A stretch of 64,000 nucleotides of DNA from Viola odorata (lineage: Eukaryota; Streptophyta; Magnoliopsida; Malpighiales; Violaceae). The position numbers were made by a program, and so were the translations under genes. Of this stretch, positions 26,234 through 38,720 are shown in pieces (within the stretch, counting starts at the first letter, position 1; the number at the start of each line of letters is the position of its first letter). Under the pieces are notes generated by a model that searched no databases, had not been told where the DNA came from, and saw nothing but the letters and a program-made list of their open reading frames with translations. Where the stretch lies: NCBI GenBank assembly GCA_963691705.1, contig OY829545.1, positions 18,551,569-18,615,568 of the forward strand. The letters are read 5' to 3'.

Positions 26234-27279
26234 TTAATTTTGAATTTCTGGAAAATCTTGCTCTACTACTCTTTCTGGCATGTTAGACTCCTCCTCTATC
26301 TTTTTAAGCTCTTCCATTATATCACTATCTTCCTCATCAAAATCATCAGCCTCATAACCAGTACTTGGATTCAGCAAATTCAAATACTCCAACTCAAATT
26401 CTTTATCATCAGTTGATTCCACCTTTTCATCATGACCAATGCCTCTTGAAAAATCAAATTCAAATGTGTCTTCAAAATCTTTATATGACAAAAAATCATC
26501 ACTAGTTGATGCCAAAAACCGCCTCACGAACTCATGGCTCGAAGTAATTGAATCAGAATCAGAATTCGACTCGATACATTCTTTCTCCGATAGTAACTTC
26601 CCATCATCTCTTGACACATCTTGTTCATCTCCTGGAATGTTCTCCACATCAACAACTACTTTTCTCCTCTCAGAAACAGACTTTTCAATGAAAATCTCTG
26701 CCTCAAACTTCTCTCTCACCCCTTCATTCTCAAGATTCTTTGTCTCGACTTCCATGAATGTGTCTGCCTCAAGCTTTTCATCTCTTCTTCTTTGCCTTTT
26801 TGTTCTGTAAATTCTTCATAGAATAAAAAATTCTTTCAGTATTCTCTTTATTTCCACTAAAATCATCATTGGTATGCTCTACATATAATTCTTCCACAGT
26901 AACCTCAACCTCTGTTACCTTAAACTCAGTAACCTCAACCTCTTGTTCCTTAACCTCAGCCTCTTTCTCCATAGAACTCGAATCAAATTCAACACAACAA
27001 TCTGAATTGCTCGACCGAGAACTTTTATATTCCTTAACTCTGCCAAAGGAAAGACATAAATTTAAACAACTGCTGGTAAGAACTATGACATAAAATTGAA
27101 TAAATTTGAAAACTTTAGTACCTGAAAACGGTTTTCTTCAAGAAACCAAACAGAGTGGAGACAGAGGCCCAGAAAAAACCAGCAAAAAGAATCAATTTTG
27201 AGTAGAGAAACACATGAACAGAACCCATATCAACTAATCTGAGATAAGTATTGCGTAAAAAACGCAATTGGGTACCCAT
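26234..27279 (-). pseudogene. DUF1666-like gene, frameshifted and 3'-truncated
   Basis: On the minus strand, exon 1 (27122-27279) encodes 52 residues with a hydrophobic N-terminus ending FGFLKKTVFR. A typical intron joins it in phase to exon 2 (from 27039). Exon 2 stays open to a TGA at 26778-26780. The clear continuation, a 173-codon acidic frame at 26234-26755 with EFVRRFLASTSDDFLSYKDF and ELKKIEEE, is in a different frame. Between them the third frame is open near a T6 run and a GA-rich run, so two small indels would explain the break. The layout (hydrophobic start, acidic middle) resembles plant DUF1666 proteins, but the C-terminal DUF1666 domain is missing. The family assignment is tentative. 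An unrecognised intron could also explain the frame changes. Confidence 0.6.
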
Positions 27280-28296
27280 CAATTAAACCCATCAGCCTGT
27301 TTTATACATCTGAAAGCAAAATCCATAAAAACAGAGGATTCCATGAAACTCTCGATTTCTGCTTTGAAAAAATCCGAACAGAGACTGGTTTTCACCAAAA
27401 AGGAAGTAAGAGGTAGAGAATTGTCAAAACCAAAATCCTTTTTTGCATGAAGTTGTGATTCAGAGAAACCGAAAGGCGACCTACTTAAGAGGAAGGGAAG
27501 GGGAGAGTTGTTTTTTTATAAGGAGAGAAAACAACATGCGAGCTACTAACTAGGGTTTATGGAGCTAATAATAATCTCTCGGTTGCTTAAAACCTCCGAT
27601 TTCGAAGACCGTTATGTGAATAGGATTCAGAGACAGATTTGGATTCTCTCTTCGGTTAGGTTGAAGGGTCTTTCTTTGTTTTGTTTTTCCCCCTTTTTGT
27701 TCTCTGTTTGGCAAAGGTTGTTTTACGCCTCCATTTGTTTTTTTCAACTTTAAGTACTTGTTTCTTTCCTTCTTCTTTATTACAAAGCGGCTAAGATGGC
27801 AATAGCATTTTCCAAGTTATGGTAATAAAAAAGAAAAATATTAGTAGATTTTATAATAATAAAAATAGTAAATATTTTATTGGTTGTTTAAGTTTCTTAA
27901 GCGCATGCAGGCGCGGATGTTACAGAATTGTTCGACAAAAGAATGGCCTTGGGCCCATTAGCCCCGTAAACCCTGGCCCGTTAGGCCCCAACATGATCTG
28001 CATTGATTCTCACGACTTATCTTTTATATAGTAAAACAATTACTAGCTTTTTTAGTTTCTTTTTTCAATAAATAAATGTGAGATTTCTAATCCGCTAGTA
28101 CTTTGTTTCCGGCAAACAATCAATGATTACATGCTCATTAGCCATTTCTCTCGGTCCTAATTTATGTACAATCCAAATTAAGAAAAGACAAACTAAATTC
28201 TTTGTTTTTTTTCTTACACTTTTTGTAATCCTCTAATTTTTCTTGTTTTTTTAAAGAAAAAAGAAAAGGAAATAACAATAAATTATAATTATGGGC
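27280..28296. other. Intergenic region
   Basis: About 1 kb between the broken DUF1666-like gene and the stop of the gulonolactone oxidase gene. It holds the presumed upstream region of the former. No gene, RNA or clear transposon end was seen. Confidence 0.5.
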
Positions 28297-30478
28297 CTAT
28301 GTGAAAGAAGTTGAGGAATGCCTACAAACCCTGGCTTCTTTATAAACAAGACCTTGTTGACACAAATACCCATTTTGTGGACTGCAATGGCTGTCATCAG
28401 AACAAATACACTCCCCTTCTAATGAACACCCTTCTCCTTTTCCTCCTCCTTTTCCAAACAATATCTCGTCTGACCATTCACTAGAAAACATATTTGTTGG
28501 GTCCAATCGCTTCTTCGCCATCAAGAACTTGTTAAAATTACCATACTTTTCTTGCACATTCAAGAATGCAGAATTCCTGTTCTTGGCCCAATGTGGCTTA
28601 GCCCCGTACTTGAAAAATGCAATCTGCTCAATTTCTTCCATCAAATCTTGGTTTAGTCTCGGAACCGATGCATCACTTGCTCGATAGTAGTTAAAATCAA
28701 CAACAACAGAATCCTCTGATTGGCCTAAATATGTCTGAGAAGCTTTAATGAATCTTATCAGCAAACCATTGTAGATGTCAATTCCACAGAAATTCTCTGG
28801 TTTTATGTCCCGTAATTTCTTCACGTCGCGGATAAAGTCTCCGAATTTCGAAGCAGGAAAGATTGCAGTTGTTTCGTAGAAGAAAAGACCATTGATTCTC
28901 GGATCCCAAGAGCAAGATGTGGCTGTACTTGTTGAGTAGAGACAAGAACCTGACGTCTGCATTTTCCCCTGACGACCCACCACCGGATAGCCAGTGAAAA
29001 TTAGGCCATTCTTGAACCCGTTTGCCACTAATTTCTTAGTCCCAAGAAATGTGGATGCCATCGTGCATTTTCCCATCACATTTCCTGATTTCTCCAACGA
29101 TTTCTCTGTGCAAAAAGATCAAAATTTTCAGTTTTTCACATCAAGAAACTTTCAAATTCTGTCTGAAGTATCAAACAATGTAAGCTGTAAGAACGGCTTG
29201 TCTGTTAAACGAAGGAGTGTTTTCTGACGTTATCAAAACTCTATCCAAAAGTGAAAACTTTCATTTTGATACATACTCTGTTTCGTAAGAATTTGATTAT
29301 ATAAGATTAAGAACCATGTAAAAGTTCTACTGTTTACAGGTATGAAAAAGAGAAACATGTACAAATTAGACCAAAACAAGATTAAGAACCATTACCCGCT
29401 GATCTAGTTGCTTGGGAGATCAAAATAAGATTGGATTGAAACCCAATGAAATCGTTAACTCCATTACCGGAGACGTTTAAGGGTACTCTGTCATCATTTC
29501 TGTACACAGCTGTGTGCCTTGAAGGATACCAAGTAATGTCACCAAACTCATACTTCTTCCCATGATCCAAGAACTTATCTTCAATCCCAACATCATCCGT
29601 GAAATTAAATGTCACACTTCTTTTGAATGCAGGATCTAGTGAGAACTTCACCTATCAAATATTGATAACACAAAAATTGGTTCAAATTGCAACAAGATAA
29701 CCAATTAATACTCCCTCGAAATTCTCAAAACGACACTCGTTCTGAAACCAAAGATAACAGCTAATACAGGCATGTATTTTGAAACGAACAGAGTACCAAC
29801 CTTAGAAATGACGCCCAATAACCCCAATGACACTTTGGCAGCATTAAAGATTGGATCTTGGGGACTAATTCTGATGATTTTAGCAAAACCCTCAGATTCT
29901 TTTGCAGGAACAACAAGGCTGAGCTCAATGACATGATCATGAACAGCTCCACCTTTTCCCCACCAAGAACTCCCATGAGCTCCAGTACTAATCACTCCTC
30001 CAACACTCACTCCTTCCCAATAAGGAGCGGCCGCTAAGCTCAACCCAGATTCTTCAACTTTATCTATCAATTGTCTGAGACCAACTCCAGAATCTGCAGT
30101 TACTGCTAGATTAGCCCTGTCGATTTCGATACTCGAGCTGTAATTTGCTGTGCTGATTAGCATTGCATTTTCTGAATTCGTATCTGGGCATGCTAGTTTG
30201 GGTATGGTGTGTGAGAATTTGGTGACAACTTTGAGTTTGAGCTTGTTTTGATTGGCGTGGGCGACTGCTAAGCGGAGTTCTTCCTCAGTTCTCGGGTATG
30301 TGATGGATGGGACATGGCAATCTTTTCTGTCGCTCCACACACCATAGGAGTTGTACAAGGTGCAGCCAGTCTGGCTGCATCGAACCGGTGGTGCAGGGAC
30401 CATGGCATGTATTGGAGTTGGACCCAACAGAACCAGCACCGGGCCAAAGAGGAGGAGCCAACAACAAAGTTGAGCCAT
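28297..30478 (-). CDS. GULLO3: L-gulonolactone oxidase-like FAD enzyme (GULLO)
   Basis: Three exons on the minus strand: 29801-30478, 29396-29651 and 28297-29105, giving 580 residues, a normal length for plant GULLOs. An N-terminal signal peptide (about residues 1-25, hydrophobic, ending PIHA) is followed by a PCMH-type FAD-binding region (about 50-230, with GVSVGGVISTGAHGSSWWG) and the ALO C-terminal domain with the HWAK motif near residue 483. The tail is cysteine-rich. The family oxidises L-gulono-1,4-lactone towards ascorbate, probably in the secretory path or apoplast. Activity of individual members is often low. The symbol GULLO3 rests on the gene order EMF1-GULLO-ARM-EMC1, which I recall for Arabidopsis. 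The start is the ATG at the signal peptide; the frame stays open further upstream. Confidence 0.92.
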
Positions 30479-31036
30479 TTTGGATTTTGTTTTGCTGGGT
30501 TGTGGAAACTTGTACTCCTTAATGCAAGAATTGTTCTTGTTTCTTGATTTGGATAATGCGTATTTGATTGAAGATTTGATTAGGTAAAGAAGGGAACTTT
30601 TCTTTTCTTTTTTCTTTCCTTGTGAACGGGATTTCGTTTGAATTATTATTTTCTTTTCTTGTGAATGGGTTTGGGTGTGCAATGCAAACAATGCTTCAAA
30701 GGGAGATGATGATCAGCAAGAGTGCACGCGAGGATATATATAATGATATAAATTTGTTAGGCATATTGCACGAATTAGTTGGTGAAGCATTCAAAATCCT
30801 TTACAAACAAACAAAAGAAACAAAAGAAGATAGGAAGGGTGAGAGTTTAGTGGTGGTGGACTTACCATATACGTGGGAGGAATTTTGTAAAAAAAAAATT
30901 GGGTTAATTAACGAGCCAATATGATTACACTCACTAATTTGTTTTACATAAAATGGGATTTATTAATATTACATCTTTGCCCACCACTCTAGTCATCCCT
31001 AAGAACAAAACTATTGGAGCACTAATCAACACCAAA
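30479..31036. other. Upstream region of the GULLO gene
   Basis: 558 bp between the GULLO start and the ARM gene stop. It must hold the GULLO promoter and the ARM gene 3' UTR. AT-rich, no further feature recognised. Confidence 0.5.
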
Positions 31037-32086
31037 TCACGCCCGTTCAGTTCCATCGCTAGTTAAATCCACGCGTCCATATTCTTCCAGAGTTTTCAAC
31101 AGCTGCGTCCCCTTCCTCTTTCCTCTAGCCGTACAACCCCCGTGCAATGCCAACACCACCGCACGCGCCACCTCCTCCGGAGGCGCGTGTTGAAAATGCT
31201 CTTCACTCTCACTCCCTCCTCCTCCACTACCACCACCGTATACCACTGCCAGTGCGCTTATCGCATACTCCCTCCCTCTTCCAGACATTTTACCCATCAT
31301 GGTCACCATTACGGGCACCGCCAGCGCATGCGATCGCAGCTCCGCCGCTCCCTCCGCCACCGTACACGTCAGCTCCAGCGCCGCCAAGGCCCTCTCCGCT
31401 GCAGCCCCTTCCATCTCCATCACCACCTCCACCACCGTCCCAACCGCCCCGGCTTCCACTGCCACGTGTCGGTTTTGCCCCGCTAAGCAGAGCGCTAACA
31501 GAATCTTGGTTGCCGACTTCACCCCAGCCTTGTTCTTCAACTTCATCACCACCCCTTTCATCAGCTCCGGCGAGCAAACCGGGTCGGCCGGCGGATTAGG
31601 AACCAATGACCGCTCTAAGAGGAAGAGCGCCGAAAGCTGCTCAGACTCTGACCCAGTATTTAGCTCAATCTCTGCCACGTGGAAGAGTTCTTCGAGATTT
31701 GCTGCAGAGGGAGGCGGCAATGGTGGTGGGTTAGCTGGAAGAGTCGGGTCAAGATTGGAGTCCGATCCAGGTCGTGGGTCGGGTTGGTGGTGGTGAGGGG
31801 AATTTGTGACAGGGAACCTCCATTGAGTGAAGCTTTGAGAAGTGGAGGAAGAAGAGGAGGAGGAAGATTCAGCTAGGTGATGTGATTTTTGAGGTGGTGG
31901 GTGGGTTTGTGGCAGTGGAAGAGCCGGAAGAAGTGGAGGAGGCGGCGGTGGTGAAGGCGGAGGAGGAGAAAGAGGGAGAGAAGGAGGGGTAGGAGTGGTT
32001 GGGCTAAGAACAGTTTGAGTACAGTGGCCGAAGAAGCCACAAGAGAGGAGCTGACGAGGCTGGGTTCTAAGCTTTGGGTGTTTCAT
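31037..32086 (-). CDS. ARM-repeat superfamily protein, proline-rich N-terminus
   Basis: Single-exon gene of 349 residues. The N-terminus reads MKHPKLRTQPRQLLSCGFFG and is followed by a long Pro/Ser-rich low-complexity region (about residues 30-125). From about 130 there are helical armadillo-like repeats, with AALELTCTVAEGAAELRSH and EYAISALAVVYGG, as in the ARM parts of plant U-box proteins. There is no U-box. I chose the ATG at 32084-32086, where the conserved-looking sequence starts. The frame stays open to 32296, so a longer N-terminus cannot be excluded. The coding region is GC-rich (codon ends C/G) compared with its neighbours. Its specific role is unknown; ARM domains bind proteins. 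Confidence 0.85.
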   Translation of the reverse strand: MKHPKLRTQPRQLLSCGFFGHCTQTVLSPTTPTPPSLPLSPPPPSPPPPPPLLPALPLPQTHPPPQKSHHLAESSSSSSSSTSQSFTQWRFPVTNSPHHHQPDPRPGSDSNLDPTLPANPPPLPPPSAANLEELFHVAEIELNTGSESEQLSALFLLERSLVPNPPADPVCSPELMKGVVMKLKNKAGVKSATKILLALCLAGQNRHVAVEAGAVGTVVEVVMEMEGAAAERALAALELTCTVAEGAAELRSHALAVPVMVTMMGKMSGRGREYAISALAVVYGGGSGGGGSESEEHFQHAPPEEVARAVVLALHGGCTARGKRKGTQLLKTLEEYGRVDLTSDGTERA

Positions 32087-33001
32087 GATTTTTGTGATCA
32101 GAGATTGTGGTGGTGGTGATGGAGGAGGAGGATTTGGTTGGATGTTTTGCTGGTTTTTGATAAAATTGTAATAATGGTGAAAGTAGATGAAGACTGAGAT
32201 CAATAATGGAGGGGAGAAGAAATGAGATGGGACTGACTCTGTTTTTATTTTTGGGACAGTGAAGCAAATGTGTTGTATAGTAGCAGAAAGACTCACGAGT
32301 GTGGCTTGAAGGTAGACTCACGAGTGTGGCTTGAAGGTGACTGTGCCTCTAAAAAGATCCAGCAGTTCCAGTTCATTTCATCTTTCACTAAATCATAATA
32401 ATAGAAATGTAAAAGAGACTCAGTCCACCGATAACCTAAGTCTTGAGTCCGAGCTTAGGGAACGAAAATCATTCGGAGAAAGTCATCCTTGTGGAGCTCG
32501 ATCATGCTCGAACAAATATAGGTGATAAGAAGACTGTTTGTTGAAGATATTTTGGTTTAGGGACTGTAACAGTGCCAATGGTCATTTCTCTTTCAAGAAG
32601 ATGGCATTGGCGAAAGATCCAAGCACAATGGTTTAGCTTTTTGTGGACTTAAATAATGCCATTGGTTGGTACACTGAGGTACTCAGTAGGCACAGTCCTA
32701 TTTCCAGAATGACTGAATTGGAAGAACGGTAAAAAATATTTACTATCATAACTGCTCATCATCAATTTATATCATAAACCATGATAGGAGGAAGAAGTTA
32801 CTGTTTTACATGTTAATGATGGTAAATTCTTACTATTCCAAAATGTAACTATGATGAAAATGGGAAAATTTGCTATTAAAAATTGAGAATTGCTACAAAA
32901 ATTAACATAACAAAGTTTAGAGTGAAAACTCCTAATCTGGTTGCAAGTAAAAAGGCCAAGGGAAGTGTTAGGGTACAGACAGGATGTATAAGGAACTGAT
33001 T
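32087..33001. other. Upstream region of the ARM gene, with tandem repeat
   Basis: 915 bp between the ARM gene start and the EMC1 stop. It contains a perfect 25-bp tandem duplication (32289-32313 and 32314-32338) and the EMC1 3' UTR. No gene seen. Confidence 0.6.
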
Positions 33002-36000
33002 TTACCTCCACTTATCTTGTAGCTCTTTCTTCTCAGACCAAATCCATGTTACGAAGATTGCAGCGATAAGTGCGACGATTGTTATGAGCAAGAGTGCATA
33101 GCTAAAATCCTCTGTAAGGGAATCATAGGTTCTTGACGGTGCAAGGCGAGTAAAAAAAAGATCCACACCGTATGTGAAAACAAGTGTCGTTGACTCCAGC
33201 TTAGCAGGAACTGTTACAATGCCTCGGACACCCTCCACTTTAAGGGCATGTGTAACATACGACTGCAAGAATAATTTCCATATAAATTGACCAGAACAAC
33301 CAATTAAAAATGAATGCAAGAAACCATGTGATGTGAAAGCAGCAGAAGAACTCGGAGAAACTACAATATGAGCAAGAACTCATTTGAGCCCAAATAGCTT
33401 AACACACGATTGTTTAGTATTATAACATTCCATACTAACCTGAGGAATGATTGGCAACGAATCGGTTAGAGGGATAAGTCCTTCTTCCTTTTCTGCTTGC
33501 ATGGGGTTAACTGAGCGGCGCGGGTCTACAAAACGCTTATCAAGTGCCAAAACCTGCAGAGGAGAAAATTCACTTTGTACTCAGTAAAAATATAGGCTCA
33601 GGTGTAACTTTATACATGGTCTTCAAAGAAAGAATATGAGTGATTGAACCACGTCTTTACAAGGGAAAAAACTTCAGAAATTCAGTTTGTTAAGGGTTTT
33701 AACCAACCTGATCACCAATTGTACCAATCAGGAGCTGCTTCGAAGTTATACCCTTGGCAGTTGTTGTAACTGCCATTGATTTGACAGAGTGGGTGAAAAA
33801 GTAAGACTGTGACTTTGTTATGACTTCAGGCCGAGAAAATGAGGAGACTGGTGAAGTGAGGTCATGCTTCCCAAGAATGAGCTTCCAGACATCTTTGTTG
33901 TCCTGCATCAAATTTGAACAAGATAAGCATGCTTGGATAATGAATCCACAAGATAGCGCATCAGGTAAAAGATAGTGAGTGTACCGCTCGAGACTGATCA
34001 TAAATTTCAATGACAGATATCTCGTATCGATGTGCCCGAAGGTTAAAATAGTGGTAGACTACCCAGTTCTCACTAAAAACCTGCATGAGTAAACATGCGT
34101 AAGGGATCACATTTCATTCAACTCAGGAGAGTAAAAAACTACATATCTGCATAAGTAAACGTGCATAAGGGATCACATTTCATTCAGCTAAGAACAATAA
34201 AAAGAGGAACTTACAGCGTGGACTGGACCCTGTGCACCATGGTGAGTCATCCGGTGCAATATACGACCAGTAACAGTATCAACAAGATACACAACCAGCG
34301 ATGACTCCTCTGGGGTGGCTGATCCAATATCACCACTTGCTTTTGGTGCAACAGTAGCCACAAAAAGTAAATTTTTTGATATATATTTGTACAACACATC
34401 TTGCTCCGCTACAATCTTTGCTTGAGTATGGACCACCTGCGGAACAAAATCAGAAACATCATTACAAAGCAATAATAAACAGCAAAAAAGATGACAGAAA
34501 ATTTAAAGACAAAAAACCAGTTTGGTTCAGCTCTTAAAAGCAAAAACAAAGGGTAAAAATGGAAACAAATATAGGAAACTATAACAAATAAACTTTCAGT
34601 TGAAAACTTCGACATTGCAACACCAAAAAAAGACTACCTCATTTGATTTTCTCGTCAAGGTTTTAATGATCTTTTCTGATTCAGATGGAAATACAATTGA
34701 CCATATTTCCCGAGTGTCATAACAATATTCATCAGCTGTTTCACCAACGCAATTGCTCTTCAATGCATGTCCTTTAATAACACCAATATCCGCATCAACT
34801 GAGTACCAGTAGATATTCGTGAACTCGCGTGAAAAAATACTGGCAGCCTCGGGGTTTTTTGGGTATAAATGTGCTTGTCCGCCAGCATCTATTAGTAGAT
34901 GCAGACGCTGTTCAGTCGAATCCGTAAAGGGAAGTGGAATGACTTGCAAAACAGAATGAACAAGATCCAAAGAGCTAAGTTCCTCCCCAGTGTACGTATC
35001 AACAAAAGAAAGTACACCTAGTGCATCAGAGGCTGCTTGGCACCTGCCTATTACCATGACAGATGGATTCTCATCCATTGCATGGTGATGAGGGACCTGC
35101 CACTGGTGTAAATTAAGGCCATTTGGATTTTTGCATGTTCCTGATTGACGTAGAGAACTCAGCAAGACAGACCAGACAATGCGTCCATCTCCAGTGTGCA
35201 AGGCAAAAACTTTTCCAGCTTTGGTGAGCACAATAAGTAGCTTCCGGAACCCATTATGGTCTCTGGTAAGTTTGCTCTTCTCGGAGCTTCTCAACCTCAT
35301 GGCTTGAATAGCCACTACATCCTCAGGACTTGCAAGCATCAAGGTGCCCTTAAGCTTTAGCATGTGCCCCTAAAAAGACAACATGAACAGTAAGAACTTA
35401 TAGGTAGGTACAAATATCAAACAACTAAAAACTGTGACATGCCAAACTTAGAACAGGATCAGTTTCCTGTAACTATTACACAAAAAGATGAAGGAATAAG
35501 TTTTAGAAAAAAACAATGGCTAATATCTGCAACCTAACATAAAAGATCAATGAGCAGAATAACAGGAAAGGCAAAAGTAATCAGAGTACTGTTCCAGCCT
35601 AAGCAGGGAGTAGCATATTCCATTGTGAAATGCGTAACATGAAAACTCTCAACTTAACAAAACTACCATAAGCCCTTTAAACAGAATCATAGGGTTATAC
35701 CTTAAGCCATTCAAAGACATTTTGCTCCACTTTTGCTACAGATACGCCCTCCCTTTCCAGAGGAAGCTCTGAAGTTGTTACACCTATGATTGAGGCAAGG
35801 CCATCCTCCCTGCTCCAGACAATCTTTCCTTGTTGTAGCAGCAATAGTGAATGATCTTCCATGACAATCAAGGCCCTGAATCCATAAGACCTATCTGTCC
35901 TGATGTAACTGTTTATATAAACCTTCTGGACCAATCCTCTTTGCTGGTCAATCTTAATGCTTTCCTTGAGCAAATCATTGCCCCACTCATGCCCAAGCTT

Positions 36001-37416
36001 AACTGTGATGTGAATGTCATTGCCTCCATGCAGAACCAGTGGCACCGCTACTTGGCCCTCAGATAACGAGATCATATCACCCACTACTGTTGCATGATTG
36101 ATTTTATCCACCACCTCCAAGTTACTATCACTTGTCAGTCTTATTACTACAGTAAATGTATCAGTTCTCACAGCAAACATCCCAGTAATTTTGGAAGATA
36201 ATATCAGTGCATTCCCTGAGAAATCCTTTCCAAGATCTGATAAGTATGTTCTCTGAAAGCTGATTCCTTCATTCTGAAAGCTTATTGTCACCAAAATTGA
36301 CCCAGTAGAATCAAGTGCCACAAGCACATCACTTGAAATTAAAGAAACTTTTCCCGAAAAACCATCAGAAAAGGCTGCACTTTCATGCTTTAGTAGCCCC
36401 CCAGACTTAGCATTGATGTGGTATGCATCAAACTGGGATGAACCAGCAAATCCTACTACATATATTACATCACCACTAATGGGCTGAATCACTTGTTGAA
36501 CGTCAAAACTACAATAGAAGACCATAATCATATCAATTTCAGGATGATTGTTGAAAATGGAAAATGCCAACTGCCAATAAATAGAAGTTCAATTGTCAAA
36601 CCTTTCAGCTGGAAAATCCATCTTCCACAGAGCCTCTCCATGTGTGCTTGAAACAGCATGTAGGCGTCCTTTACCAACAACAAATATCATATTGTCCTTC
36701 ACAGACAATAATGAATTTGATTGGTTTGGACCTTCAAGAAAAGTTTCCCACACCATCTGTCCATCGGGAAGGTTCCATGCTCTTAAAATACTCCCATTCG
36801 ATGAAAGAGTAATGACATCTAAATAACACAAATCAAAGATTCATCAAACCGGGAAAAAACACCACTAAAGTTCAACAGTACTTCCCCTAAAAAAACTCTA
36901 GCAAGCAAACTTACACTTTCCCATGGCAATATCAATTCCATCAATAACATCACTGGTTCCAAGAACATGTCTCCAAACTGCAAAAACAAACCATTAATCC
37001 GCATTCCTTCAATAACCAGTTCAAATAGAAACAACAAATCCAAACACTCCTGAGCAAAATTCACTCACAAATCTCGCCATGGCGGAGATCAAGAGACGCA
37101 ACGACGTTCTCCTCCGTCGAAACAACAACACGCTTCCTCCCTGTCTTTTGTGTGTGGAACACTGCGTCCTTCACTTTGCCAATGTATTGCTGATGCCTAA
37201 TAACACCACCACAATTACAAACAATACGCTGAGCTTAGCTAAGCTAAACTAAACTAAACTTCGACTGATGGAGTAGTAATAAGCGAAGAAGAGATAGTTA
37301 AGGAAAGTCGTTTACCAGTCCATGAGGCCGACTTGATCTTCATAGAGAGAGAAGGCGGGGCCGGTGACAGATAAGAAGAGAAGGAAGACGACGAGATGCT
37401 TCATCGCCGCAGCCAT
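33002..37416 (-). CDS. EMC1: ER membrane protein complex subunit 1 (EMC1)
   Basis: Eleven exons on the minus strand, all in phase: 37316-37416, 37069-37196, 36915-36977, 36602-36818, 35701-36508, 34638-35369, 34215-34436, 33985-34080, 33708-33902, 33440-33553 and 33002-33262, giving 978 residues. A signal peptide (about 1-23) precedes a PQQ-like beta-propeller (LRAWNLPDGQMVWETFLEG, GKGRLHAVSSTHGEALWKMD). The second part contains the EMC1 C-terminal (DUF1620) domain with VLALDKRFVDPRRSVNP. One C-terminal membrane helix (about 950-970, YALLLITIVALIAAIFVTW) ends in a short lysine-rich tail. EMC1 is the large lumenal scaffold of the EMC insertase for weakly hydrophobic and multipass membrane proteins. 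The match is complete and has no breaks. Confidence 0.96.
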
Positions 37417-38302
37417 GGCTATCGGCGGTTTAGTTCAGTCAGTTGTGATAGTGGCGATGAGGAGGACGGATCTGAGGAGAGCTAGTGCGTTGGTTGGTCG
37501 GTCTTGTAAGGGGTGTGGAGGAGACGGAGTTTGCATCGACGCCGGCTACTCAATGGGTGAAATTACTAAATTTTGTCTTTTATTATTTTATGCAATTAAA
37601 TAGAATGGGTAATTTAATTACTGTCACGATTCAATAAAACGGTGCCGTGGGAAGTTAATAGAAATGGACTGCACCAAACTATAAGGCTTCATTCAAATTT
37701 TCAGATAACAGATTAGTTTTGGTCATTAGACTTAGTAGCTATAAATAATACTATTTTACTAATAAAATTGTATCTCAATATAATTAGAATTTATTCTATT
37801 TTAATTAGGTTATATTATTATTTTTATTTAAATAAATAAATATCAAATAAATCTGAATATAATATGTATATTTTAAGTATAAAAGTTAGTAAAAAAATTG
37901 TATTTCCCTTCTAATTATTGATGGGTGTAAGTAATTTATACCTAATTATTTTCCCTTCTAATTATTACAATGTTTTTTACATTTATATCATTACTAATTG
38001 ATTAATAAATAAAATTTATGAAATTTAATTATAATGTAACATTTATATCATTACTAATTAATTATTAATTATATATACATACGATGATAAAATAATATAA
38101 AAATAATAATTGAAGCACACATTATAAATTTGGACACCACAATTTGTAATTCAATGTGACAGCCCGTACACGATCACTATTAAAATTGGTGATCAGATTT
38201 TTGAGTTAGTAAAGGAGGATACATTGCTATATGTAAATTACCAAGGCATCGTCTCAAAGACAACAGTGAGAACTTTTAAATAAAGATTTAATATGCTATC
38301 AC
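37417..38302. other. EMC1 upstream region and AT-rich spacer
   Basis: About 0.9 kb. The first 200 bp are likely EMC1 promoter and leader. The rest is very AT-rich with duplicated ACATTTATATCATTACTAAT near 37980 and 38040. No gene. Confidence 0.5.
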
Positions 38303-38709
38303 CTAGTGTTATCATAAATGGACCGGATCGGCCGATCCAACCGATTCAACTATGAAATTTTAAATTTTTGATTCGATTCAGCTATCTGATCGAATATACA
38401 TACAAACTGAATTCGACCAGTTGACTCGATCGGTTTTTACAGAACCGACGACCCGGCTGATTCAATGCTTCTTCTCCAAAACGGTGTCGTTTTGGTATTT
38501 TTTATTTGTTTTTAGAAATTTTGATGGGGTGACCCATTATAAGCATGAGTTGGTCTATCAGAATATGAAAATTTACCGGTTCAATTATCTAAAATTAAAC
38601 GGTTCGATATGTGAATGGTTCAAAACGACCTGATGGGTTAATCCGGTCGAACCCAGTTGAACTATAAAATTTTCATTTTCGATTCGCTGTCCGGTCCGGT
38701 TCTGATAAC
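38303..38709. mobile_element. Short TIR element with 11-bp target duplication
   Basis: About 407 bp. The left end (GTTATCATAAATGGACCGG) and the inverted right end (GTTATCAGAACCGGACCGG) match, and similarity continues through GATTCG-rich sequence for about 80 bp. Perfect direct repeats TATGCTATCAC flank it at 38292-38302 and 38710-38720. The size and target duplication fit a MULE-type MITE; a hAT origin is possible. No coding content. Confidence 0.7.
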
Positions 38710-38720
38710 TATGCTATCAC

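Noticed and set aside
31142..31876. Several long plus-strand frames (up to 165 codons)
   Set aside because: They are antisense shadows of the GC-rich, proline/serine-rich ARM gene.
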